From NCBI GenBank assembly GCA_973895155.1, contig OZ316896.1, positions 7,316,001-7,380,000 of the forward strand: 64,000 nucleotides of DNA, given 5' to 3'. This DNA comes from Marsupella aquatica (Eukaryota; Marchantiophyta). The position numbers and the translations under genes were made by a program. Below, one piece after another: positions 43,298 to 53,356 of the stretch; position 1 is the first letter of the stretch; every line of letters starts with the position of its first letter. The notes below the pieces were generated by a model, which was not told the origin of the DNA, made no database searches, and saw only the letters and a list, made by a program, of their open reading frames with translations.

Positions 43298-44314
43298 TTA
43301 GAGGTCAAGACGACTTGCAGGAGAGAATGACCTGATTGGTGTCGCATCAGAGTATGATAACCCTATGATTTGAAAGCCATTTCGAAGGAAAAAATCAATC
43401 TCTTCAGGGGTCAGACTAGTTCCTCGTTGGACTTGCAGTGCCTCAGGTGGTTGCGGGAGCTGGGCAAGAGTCCTTCTTCCACCTGTTTTATGGCACTTAT
43501 TATTTGGACAAAAGTACAGAAGCTGACGATGTGGGGAGGACAACCTCAATCCATGAATGGCCACACCAACAACTCCAGTCCGGAATGCCTTATATCCAGT
43601 TTCCTTGATCAGATTATGGCATTCTTCTCTACCAAAGACACTCCGATCCACTAGTCCGTTGCACACAGGTCCACTCCCTTTCCCACTTTGTCTCAAATGC
43701 CAGGTCCCATACGAAACATCAACCTCTTCAATAAAAGGGATCCTTCGGGGGGCATCCCGAATCTGATCCTGACTATTTTGAGGAGATGGTATTTCTCCAA
43801 CATCATTTGTAATCGGTGTTCCTTCTACATCTATTCCAAGGCTTCGTTCTTCACCATCATCTGAGATATTGATAACTTCACGAGGGAGAGCATCTGTCTG
43901 GTGGGTGGGACAGTTTTCATTATCAAGAATACACGACGGTCCCCCAAGGTCAGAACCACTTCTGAAACTACTTAATTCAGTGTACAGATTCCTTCTTTTC
44001 AAGCTTGACGGAGATGTTATTGTACGCAATATTTTATCATGTCGATGAGAATCATTCTCATGAATAGACGCGGAAGCATTACCCTTACATTGTCCGAATA
44101 TCCCCATGTAAAGGCTCTGTTCTATAGAACTCATACTTTCCAGAGGATTCAAATAGTAGATTGGATTCCTTCTCGTAGGCATCCAACGATCCCATAGTAT
44201 TTTTATTGCGATAGGCCAGCTCAAATATTGTAGGACCATTACCACGATGACATCCTTCCATATATGCGGTGAACGCAACAATCTGTCCAACTGCTCAATT
44301 CTGATAAACTTCAC

Positions 44315-44555
44315 ATGCTTCCATCAAACCAATTCTCTTCTTCGGTTGGCACAATCGCATGGAAGCATGAGAAGATTCAGATCCTGCGCAGTTTGGCATC
44401 AAGGCAAACTCTTTTGCAGTTTGTATCTGCCACAGAATCAATGTTAGTCAATGTATTCAGGCTAGCGACCTCGCTAGTAGAAAGCACACTAGTTACAGAC
44501 TAGCTAGGGTTAAAACAACGATATTTAGGCTAGCAATCTCGCTGGCTTAAATTTA
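44315..44555 (-). other. Probable transposase intron with two palindromic motifs
   Basis: Separates the catalytic and C-terminal transposase frames. Contains GCTAGCGACCTCGCTAG (44461-44477) and GGCTAGCAATCTCGCTGGC (44528-44546). Exact splice sites not fixed. Confidence 0.5.
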
Positions 44556-45745
44556 TCATAAATGATGGATAAAACTTACCACTCGAATAAAATTGCCCCA
44601 TTGTCTCCATCGCACAACCCACCATGAAATCCAACCTTGAAGGGATTTGAGCTTTGAAGGATGACAATTCCCTTCTTTCCACCATTTTTGAATGTTGTCT
44701 GCAATTCTATACGCTTCGACGTAAGTTGGGGCAATCCTTAACTTCTCCCACATCTTATAATGCTCTGCATGACACCCCTCCTTGATGCCATCCAATGTGT
44801 GTCTCCTCAGGGACTGAGAAAAATGGAAAGCATCGCTGTGCTCTTTCATAGGATTTCGAACACCACCAAAAAAAACTCGTCGTACAGCAATCCAACCCGC
44901 CTCTGCATTGTCAGCTATGAATCCTCCAATAACAGGATTATGCACTCCATTCTCCGATGCCACATCTACCATCAATCGCCATGCAGTTTCAAGGGACTCG
45001 GTGTCTTCGGCTCTCAACTCACAAGTAAAAATTGTACATAGAGCCTGGTAATTGTGGTTATAAACATGTGCACTGAATGTCAACCATCCAGTAGTGATGC
45101 GATGCATCACGTCAAAACTGACCCAAGCACCTTCCAAAACTCTTCCAGACTCCATGCTCCTCAAAATGTCCACACCAGATCCAGGTCCGTTTGTACTCAT
45201 TTTGAATACATGCGCTCGATCATTCTTATTCCCTTGACTAGGAAAAAGGTACCTTTGCACAAAAGGGAAATTATTCCTTGACTGCATTTCACGAAGGGCA
45301 TCAAGTTCTCCTTTTTTGGGATTATCCATCTTGATACTCCGGAGTATAGCTTGGAACTTGGGAGTAGTGGAAACCACACCTATGGAACTCCAGATTTCCA
45401 TCTATTCTTCTCTCGACAACTGAGATGATGATTCCGGATGCAAAAGTGAGACAAGGCTGCCAATGGACTGGTTCCTCACAAGTGCTGGAGTTGATACTGG
45501 ATTCAATCTATGGACCCCTAAAATGACATCTTACGCAGTCTTTCTTGCTGAACGAGATTTCCCTTTCCAAACTGGATGGTCATGGAATCCCATATGCACA
45601 ACCAACCTGGACATATGCATTGAAATGTGACTCTACAAACCTGGCTTAGGGTACACGTACAACAGTTTTGCCGGGAAATTTCAAATACAAAGCGGCCGCT
45701 CTTCACAAAATCCACAGACAATGTCACCCTCACTCACGTGCTCCT

Positions 45746-46031
45746 CTCGGGGGGTTAACTAAGTGTATATTTTGGGGTACCACATGCGATCCTAGCCTAA
45801 TATAAATAGACCTATTTTATAAAGAAAATATTCCAAGAATATTCTCTATTTTCAATATGAATAGCCTATTTTATTTTACAAAAGGTATATATTAAAGAAT
45901 ATTCTATAAACATGAGTTTATAATACATTCTTTTGCCTCCTACGCTTTTTAATTTTTTTTTAATTTCTACCAAAAATACCTGTTTTAGATCGCACGTGGT
46001 TCCTAAGATTTTTTATAGTCAACCCCCCAAG
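45746..46031. mobile_element. 8-bp-TSD MITE, copy 2 (286 bp) in the transposase gene
   Basis: Inverted relative to copy 1 and the same length. Ends CTCGGGGGGTTAACTA and, inverted, CTTGGGGGGTTGACTA. Flanked by GTGCTCCT (45738-45745) and GTGCTCCC (46032-46039), an 8-bp duplication with one mismatch. Disrupts the transposase. Confidence 0.88.
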
Positions 46032-47045
46032 GTGCTCCCCAAGACGAAAGATGTCAGTCAGTAACCCTTTCCCTCTAAACGAGCAAGCATTTTTCTCATT
46101 CGTATGCTTGAACTTCCGACATCCCAAATTTTGGCATTCAAGTATTCCAACACATCGGACTTTTGAGGCAGACCAATGGAACCTTGGCTTCAGGTTTGCA
46201 GACATAGTGACAAGTCGAGTCCACGGATAGCCGTCGTTCTCTCGATCCATATCTTGAAGACCTCCTCCGCGTCCGGACCCTTCGATGGGAGGAAGTTCAA
46301 AAACAACGTTACTATTGTATGTCGATAGCAGACTAGGAACCTGGCATTCCTTCCACTAATTCCCTCTTCAAAATTGTGCAAGTTCACTCACGCCACTTAT
46401 ATTGAGAAAAGCGTCATAAGCACTCATCCGATACACTATTGGCATGGTAAGCACATCCATTTTCTTGACCAATCCTCCGGGTTCCGAACCACCTCCTGAC
46501 TTGGCTGACCCACAAGATGTGTCCTGCCTTAGACTATCAAGAGATATTTCAATGATATCCGGGGCCATTTCTTTTGTAGGCATTTCCAGATCAATCATAC
46601 GAGTAGTTTTTTCTTCAGGAGGAGAATCCACATGGTCCAGAATGATATTAGGAATGCCATCTTTACTTGACACAACCTCTACATGAGATCCAACCTTCAA
46701 TGTCCAAACCCTATTGGAAGTACTACTTTTTTCTCTCAACTCGTGACTACGTGTTCTATTTTGACAATACAACTCAAACAACTTGTAGATGATATCACCA
46801 TCTAGAAGTCCAAACCGAGTTGTAAGGAATGACTCTGTCACTGTCACCTCCGATGAACCTGGTGTGCTAGGAAGCACAACTACATCTCCCATCATTCTAC
46901 GCTCCAAAATGACTTTGCAAGCCATCTCAATCGTCCTAGACAAAATTTTAGATGACAACAAAAGAAGATGACTATGCTTAGGATCGTCTACATGACCCTT
47001 ATGATGAAGCTTTAATCTCATTTCATCCCAACGGAAACAACCCAT

Positions 47046-47528
47046 TGACCAAATTGTCAGAGAGTTTCCGTTGATGTGACCGTTGTTTTGTTTTTTACTA
47101 CTTGTATCGTCGGAGTCCTCATGCTAGTGAGATCTAGCATATAATGACACGCTTTATGGATATATTTATAAAGATTTTCCTAGATTTTATGTATATATAG
47201 ACTGCAGATTTCAGGCCAGCGATCTCGCTAGCCAAAAAGTAATTTCAATGGTCTTTAATTTTACCATTGGGATTCCATTCATAATAGTCAACGGGTACCA
47301 ACTACGACCAACACCTATCCTGTTTTGTATGGATTACATACTCCCGGTCGTGAGAGTTGTTCTTCGCATTTTCCCAAAAGTACAACTAGTGATCTATGCC
47401 AGGAGATTTCTGTTATTCCTTCCTCGGATTCGACATCGTCTTCTGTATTCATGACTGTACCTCTTTAGGACTTCATCTGGTCTTTGTAACAGTCTGTACG
47501 GCTGTCCGGTACTGATTGTTGTTGATGT
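47046..47528. promoter_or_regulatory. Divergent promoter region between transposase and ParB/methyltransferase-like gene
   Basis: 480 bp between two genes reading away from each other. AT-rich with TATATATAG-type runs (47190-47200) and one near-perfect palindrome GGCCAGCGATCTCGCTAGCC (47214-47233). The shared control region suggests co-expression (inference). Confidence 0.5.
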
Positions 47529-47607
47529 TTGTCACTCGTGCTGGGATTGCATCCTCTGGACAGGAACACTCTTCAGCAAAGTACACTCTTTGGCGAAGGG
47601 TTTTATT

Positions 47608-50600
47608 TCATGGAGTCGTCGTTGTCTCTAGAGAATATTTCTTTCAGAGGATTGTTCCAGTCCAGGGAGTCGACTAGAAGAGAAACAAGGTCTATAGCGA
47701 ACAAGAAGGTGCTAGCATCGGGATTGAAGACTCCAAGACGACCCAAGATGGTGATAGCAGTAGATGTTGTGGCACCGGTGTTTGATCCGAGCGCTTCGGA
47801 ACCTTATACTGTTGTCATAAACCATCATCTTTACTCTTTCGGAGTGAATGAGTTTGGTTTTTATCTGGCTCCCCCTTGAATTCCTCTCTGCAGGATGAGG
47901 AACATGCAAATTGTTCGATCTCTGTAGAAGGATTCAACTACGATAGACACACTGAAGTCCGAGTTCAGGACCCAGGGTTACATTGAAGATGCGCCTCGGT
48001 TTTATGTACAGATGACCAACGAGGATGGAGAGCTCCAATTGTGTATTGATGCGATCTGTGAAACTTTGGATGACATTTGGGTGCTTCAGAAAGAGGAGTT
48101 CGAACGCGAATGTGATTCCCATGTATCTTTACACGTCCTCAAAGACAAGATGTTCTTTGTTTTTGATGGAAACCATCGACTGTATTCTTGGACTCAACTT
48201 GTGGAAGAGCATCCGGAAGATATTAAGTACCATCTACGAGTTGTTTGCAAGATTTTTAAGGGTGATAAAAACTCATTTGTTCAGATCGAGTCGGCAATGC
48301 ACGCATTGAACAGGTGCAATTTCTAAGTATAACATTTTCTTGAAATTTGTGTTTTAGTTAATCACTTTCTGCTAGCAATCTCGCTAACATGAAAATTCTC
48401 TGGCAAGTTGACACAATGTCACGTTGAAAACTCCTGGGTTTTGGAGGCCGAACGGGTCCAAAAGATTCTGAACAACGACTTGTCAGTTTACAAGGATATC
48501 ATCGATGCTGAGAATTACAAACTTTTCCAGCAAAAGATGGCAAACATGCGGAAGGCAGCTTGGTATTCCAAGAACATGACGCTGGATGCTTGCACTTATA
48601 TTCTATCCGCTGCTAACATTGCATCTTAGACGGAAGACCTCAAGAAAAAGTTTGCTTTGAAGGAAGCTCAAGGGGAGCCCCTGTCGAAGGCCTCACAGGA
48701 GTTAGCAATGCAGGAGATGATGAAGGAGCAATTGGCTGATTGGAATGTGAAAGTTCCTAAGATCGGTCCATTACTGAATCCAAAATTTGGTGACTTTTTC
48801 AAGAAATGTGTAGAAATGCATAACTACTGCAAGAATGAGAGAAAGGAGGCCCACAGAACTGATGACAAAGGACGAGGAAATGTTTCTTGTGGTCTTGATT
48901 GAGCTCGGTTGTTCACAGGGGTGACGTCCTTATCCCCAGAACTCCGATGTACACTCCTGGAAGCGTAGTGTTGTCCAAAGCTTTGAAATAAGTTCTTTCA
49001 TCCTAGTCAATTTTCAGATAGTGAAACGAAGCTTTGGCTTCACCGCTGGGCAATGTGGGAGCAAGTCGAGTCAATTGCGTCTTCCCTCATGTCTAAAATT
49101 GTGTTTGAGGTTATGCCTACTGTCCCAAAGTCCCGGATCCTTAGTTCTTCAAAAAAGACCAAAGCTTCGCTCATCCTTGACATTGAGGAGGATTTTGAGG
49201 ATTTCCAGACTCGTGTTAAGACTCATTTCTTCCTTCAAGCAGATTTGGCCTCCCAAGACAGGAGAGAAGATCGAGATTGCATTGTTCCGAAGGAGAGCAA
49301 AGAGATACACGTATCAATTTTTTGTAGACAAAGAAGTAGCAGACAAATTCTACTGGTGGTCCTACCCAGCTTGCTTCTCCCCATGGATTGCAGGAGTTAA
49401 AGAGGATCCTATAGGTGACAAATTTGGGGATTATTCTATGTTTCCTTGCGAGGGATGTGAGGCTCCAAGGAGAATGAGCGAGTGGGAGATTCTTCACTGT
49501 CCATGGTATTTGGACTCGGACAAGTGGTCTGTCACCTTCAACACTGCAGAGAAAGCCGCTCTTCATATGATCAATCATGGATTCCTTCCGGAGTCTTACA
49601 TCTCGGAGTCCAAATTGGCACCCACTGACGCTGAAGTTGGTGGTTGCGAGGCTATGGAAAAAGGCTTGTCTTGGTGTAGCTGCAATAGTGGATAGGAGTC
49701 GGTCTCGAAAGCCAAGGAAAGGTGCAGTGAAAGACACATCCAAAGATGGGTCCCAAATATCGGGAAAGCCAAGTAAGTGTGTCAATGTTTCGCTTCATTT
49801 TCTTTTCACGATCTTATGTGTTTCTAAAGAGACAGATTCTAATAGCTATTTTTTGACAAAGAGGAGGAAGGGTACTGCTTCTGAGAGTTTGAAGAGCGGG
49901 GCAGATGATGGAGTGGAACCTCAGTCCCCAGATGTCGAAGTAACAACAAAGAGCACAGTGGATTTGGGAAGTATAAAGCGTCTGAAATGAAAGAGGAATG
50001 TCCAGATTCTGTCGGATTCGGATGATGATGAAGTTTCAGTTGCTCAAGGCGTCGCTCGGATGTGTGGGTTGAAGATGGATGGCTAGAGACATTTCCTTGC
50101 TCGCAGTAATTTGATCGACACTGCGAATTCTATCAGCGTAAAGAAAGTAAGGCCATCTTGGATGGGAGATGGAGACGATGGATTTCTGGGATGTCCAACA
50201 GTGTCGAATGCCCAAACCCTATCATCATTAATGGCAAGCCATGTATGATGGGATTGGAGCACATTTGGGATTCATTTCTCTTCCAACAGGGCATAGAACA
50301 CGCGTTATAGACAAAGAGGTCCTGCCCTGGAATGTGTGGAGCGAGAAGCTGCCTTCTTACTTTTTTGGAGTCACGAGACCCATGCTTTCGGACGAAGGAT
50401 ATGTGGCTGTGCTTCATAGCTTGGATTTCAATCACATGCGACAAATATTTATTGCGGTTGAGCAAAAAAACAAATTCAAACACGTACAACAATATACAGT
50501 TTTATTATCCACTCCTTTATGGAGAGCCGATATGGATATTGAGGTACATATTACTGAGATATTTTGATGCGGTTTTATGCTAGCAATGTCACTAACAAAC

Positions 50601-51218
50601 ATCTTATCATTTTCAACTTGAAAAAGGTTCATTTCCATCTTTGAATTAATGCTAGCGATCTTGCTAACAAAGTTTCCAGGCTTTTCTAATAGAATATCAT
50701 TCTTCCTTCAGGTGTGCACTCTCATTCTGGACGTCTTCTGTCGAGTGGAATTTAATGCAAAAATTCCCAAAGACCCTGCCTATGTTCCTTTGACGTCTTC
50801 GGAAGATGCCAGGCATAAATCAATGCTGAGCGTCTGTTACCCAAAGATTGACCCCTATCCAACAGCGACCGTTGCTGGATCAAAAAGGCTATCAATTGGC
50901 TTCATGCAAGCCGTGATGGAGTTCCTCACAAAGCCGAGAGATATCGTCCTTGACTGGACTATGTGCGATGGAAGCTCATTTTCCGTAGGGGAATACTCTG
51001 GTCGGTTCGTTGTTGGTGTTGAGGACAGGGACATTCTCCATTCGTGTGCTCAGAAAGGTTTAACAAGCGTTCTGGAGAGGCACTCTAGCAAGTCCAAGAT
51101 GATTAAAGATCAGGAAAAGAAGGGTAATCAGGATGCTGGGTCTGATGATGAGTTCACGATACCAGGAGATGAACAGGCTCGACCTTCAAGCGAGAAAGAC
51201 AAATTTGACCTAGAGTAA
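47608..51218 (+). pseudogene. ParB-like plus DNA-methyltransferase-like gene carried by the Mutator-like element
   Basis: Multi-exon remnant. First exon from MESSLSLENISF (47608). A ParB-like segment lies at 47928-48313, with the signature FVFDGNHRLYSW at about 48160-48195. A helical region follows (48408-48900, with stops), then a Cys-containing region at 49230-49690 (MFPCEGCEAPRRM). An exon ends at 50543 (motif YVAVLHSLDFNHM), a 170-bp GT-AG intron follows (50544-50713), and the last exon is 50714-51218. That last exon carries PRDIVLDWTMCDGSSFSVG then GRFVVGVEDRD, the shape of methyltransferase motif I (VLDxFxGSGT) and the following GRxYIGVE strand. A recognisable DPPY motif is not seen; SLPTG near 50280 may be its degenerate form. 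The ParB-then-methylase order is known from bacterial and phage DNA methylases. Frameshifts and stops (48627, 48900, 49692, near 49250) indicate decay. Confidence 0.55.
50544..50713 (+). other. Intron of the ParB/methyltransferase-like gene with two palindromic motifs
   Basis: Donor GAG|GTACAT and acceptor TTCAG|GTGTGC keep the frame (phase 0). Contains GCTAGCAATGTCACTAAC (50579-50596) and GCTAGCGATCTTGCTAAC (50651-50668). Confidence 0.65.
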
Positions 51219-52028
51219 AGTACTTGGCCTCTTCTGATGTCGGACTCCCAATTTGGTTTCTTTTGTTTTATTCATTTTGTTGCTCTTCCTCAACTGATGC
51301 CAGTGGTTGCTTCAATGATAGGAGGGTGGATTGGTTTTTTGAGGAGAGATTTTGTCTTCGAAAGGAAGTGGAGGAATCCATCCTGGTTACTCCAGAGAAG
51401 CCTTTCACTCTTCCGTGCTATGCTGAGAAGTCGGCGAAGGAGGTTGATGACGCTCCTGTGGTCTTGACCTAGGAGGCGAAAGGGCTTCGCTCAATTAGAG
51501 GAGCTCGTAGATATCTGGATTGTTCAAGGGTTATTGACAATGAAGCAGGGACAGTTAGCCAGTATTTAGATGAGTCTGCCGAGTCAACTGAGAGAAGACC
51601 AGTAGCGATCCTAGTAGAAGTTCAATATCTGATGATTCAGTAGATGAGGTTTATGACTAATGCAATAGCTTCAGTGTTAAACTGGCTATACTGCTTACCA
51701 TCGACTCTTATAGTTTTTTTCTGTGTGCCGGTTTTTGGATGTCCATACTTTTAATGTATAATGAATGACCATGTTCTCATGAAAGTGCCTGCTATTCGGT
51801 TATTGTTTTCCAATATCGTTGTGCGCAGAGTCAAGTATGGAATGCATATGACAATCATGCATGAATTTCCGTAGTTATAACACTTTCATTACTTTGAGAG
51901 AGGGAAAATAGTGAAATTTGGTTGTTTTTTCCATTAATGTGGTCGTGAGTTCGATCATAAAATGTGCCTCGCTAACAATGCTACCTCGCTAGCAAAAATT
52001 CCTGTTTGCTTGCACCGTAAAATTCCTC
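51219..52028. other. Right subterminal region of the Mutator-like element
   Basis: Downstream of the methyltransferase-like gene. A frame at 51224-51472 is Cys/Ser-rich with no known domain and is probably 3' untranslated or a degraded exon. The end carries CCTCGCTAAC (51967), CTCGCTAGC (51985) and the right inverted repeat. Confidence 0.5.
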
Positions 52029-52037
52029 GTTCCCTCA

Positions 52038-52540
52038 TACCTAAGAGATGAATAGAGTTGGCCTCACGGCTTAGTTCGCAGATCTTGTGTATGAGAAATA
52101 CTGTTTGTATGGCAAGTGCATGGTATAACTCAATCAAAAGGAGTCATTTTGCTATTTGTGTGTCGCATTAACTTGTTTGAAGATTGCCCACATCAACCAA
52201 GAAGGGAGTAAGCAAGGTAGTAAGAATTGGATGTGTCGAGCTGAGAGAGGTCTTAGCGGCTTACCCAAGCCAGTTGGGGATCATTCCGGTGGCGGAATCC
52301 AAACATACCTAAAGGAAGACCAGGAGAGGAGGACAAGGGAAGGCATAGAAGAGGCCGGCTACGTATCTCATGACCCGATGAAGGATCTGTCTAGTATATG
52401 TGTGTAAAATGTTAGTAGAAGGAAGTTAGCAGCGTCCCATGCCGCTAAGCCGCGAAACTGGCCTCGCCAAGAGCAAAACCTACGGGAATTGGCTTGTGCA
52501 CGGGGTTTTTTGGGTTCAGGGAGTCATGGGATGCACCACA
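52038..52540 (+). repeat. Giant solo LTR G, last segment
   Basis: Continues G after the Mutator-like element: CATACCTAAGAG... matches E 3128-2960. It then adds a segment with ATTCCGGTGGCGGAATC (52263) also present near the ends of C and F, and ends ATGCACCACA followed by the duplication GAGGA. Confidence 0.82.
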
Positions 52541-52545
52541 GAGGA

Positions 52546-53356
52546 TATCGTGCCAAAAGATTTCGGCTTAGGAATGGCTTTTATAGGGGATGATGGGCGA
52601 GGCCTCCCGGTTGGATTGCGTGCATGCTGACTCGGAGGGGCTGCTTGGTTGGATGGATTGAGGTTTGGTGATTGGGTGACTCATCGTCACCAGGTTTGGT
52701 GTTTGGGTGAGTCACCAGGCTTGGAGTTTGGATAAGCCTCGCTGATGGCAGCTAGCTCAGGCTGGATGGTTGGGTTTCCAATGCTACTTAAGACTTGAGC
52801 CTCGGCTCATTGAGGTTGGCGGTTGTCTATTGAGATCTATTGAGTTTTGTTTTGTGAGTTTCGCTCTGTTCTGCGGAACTTGACTATTGTGCGGCGGGTT
52901 TGGAGTTCTGTGCGAGTGTTGGATCCAGGTGTGGAGTTTTGGATCCAGGCAGGGATTTCTCAAGTTTGGAGCCTTGTCGATCCAGACGGGGATTTCTTGA
53001 GTTTGAAGCCTCGTTGGTCCAGGCCCAAGTTTTGTGTGAGCTATTTTAGACTAGTGGAGTAGCTAGTCAAGTTTTGGTTTTGTGAGCTAAGGAGGAGAGT
53101 TTTTCCGTCAGATTTTGAGTAGATAGTCACTCGAGGAGTTTGGCTTGACAAGTTAGAGGTAGCGGCCCGCCGTAGGGCCAGCTACCAGACTCTTGTGGGC
53201 AAGCTTACTCGAGGGCACCCATTGTAACCTTTGTGAGAAAAGTAAAAAAAATAAAGGAGTGAGAGTTCGCTCCAAAAAGTGCTTGTCGCCTGTCCCAATC
53301 GCAGCCAGAAATGCGGAGTTTGCCCGAGGAGCCCCTAACTTTAAGTCCTCGCGACA
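52546..53356 (+). repeat. 3' LTR of element B (811 bp)
   Basis: Begins TATCGTGCCAAAAG (TG start mutated to TA relative to the 5' copy) and ends CTCGCGACA. Longer than the 5' LTR because of a segment at 52707-52915 missing there. Followed directly by chromovirus A protease on the opposite strand. Confidence 0.85.

Larger units (their letters stand above)
43298..47045 (-). pseudogene. Mutator-like transposase, multi-exon, interrupted by a MITE
   Basis: Minus-strand pieces in order. 47045-46368: N-terminal 225 aa (MGCFRWDEMRLKLHHKGH...). About 46320-46032: zinc-like RFHW...CVGILECQNLGC. The 286-bp MITE. 45733-45518: Cys-rich. 45401-44556: catalytic region, with Asp 97 in WVSFDVMHR, a GWLTFSAHVYNHNYQALCTIFTCEL strand region shown here in part, Asp 164 in GFIADNAEAGW, and a His-containing FHFSQSLRRH. 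After a gap containing two palindromic motifs, 44314-43298 adds a long acidic linker and a C-terminal zinc-like CPNNKCHK. The DDE-fold pattern resembles MULE transposases; the class call rests also on the 9-bp duplication. Confidence 0.65.
37283..51993. repeat. Interspersed near-palindrome GCTAGCRAYCTCGCTAGC
   Basis: Copies or half-copies at 37283, 37303, 42525, 42657, 44461, 44528, 47214, 48371, 50579, 50651, 51967 and 51985. They lie in introns, the divergent promoter, a spacer and both subterminal regions, and none within nested LTR F or in clearly coding exons. Half-motifs also occur in M1 and M2 and, outside the element, near 56716 and 61111. Confidence 0.8.
37193..52028. mobile_element. 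Autonomous-type Mutator-like element (14.8 kb) with cargo genes
   Basis: Flanked by a 9-bp duplication GTTTCCTCA/GTTCCCTCA (37184-37192, 52029-52037; one mismatch). The uninterrupted site is seen in E near 3133. The ends form an imperfect inverted repeat: left GGGTCATTGTAGCGTGC then GAGGAAACAG; right, inverted, GAGGAATTTTACGGTGC then AAGCAAACAG (about 19 of 27 match). Contents: a short acidic-protein gene (plus), transposase (minus), a ParB/methyltransferase-like gene (plus), nested solo LTR F and a MITE. Without these two it would be about 10.7 kb. Confidence 0.82.
20342..53356 (+). mobile_element. Ty3-type retrotransposon B with nested insertions (33 kb span)
   Basis: LTRs at 20342-20982 and 52546-53356 bracket gag, protease, RT, RNase H and integrase in the order of Ty3 elements. 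It is inserted in chromovirus A protease. The flanks ACGT (20338-20341) and ATGT (53357-53360) are a decayed target duplication whose reconstruction restores the protease frame. Inside it are a MITE at 21516, a MITE at 23513 and giant solo LTR G at 27510-52540. Minus insertions, B's own length is about 7.4 kb. Confidence 0.82.
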
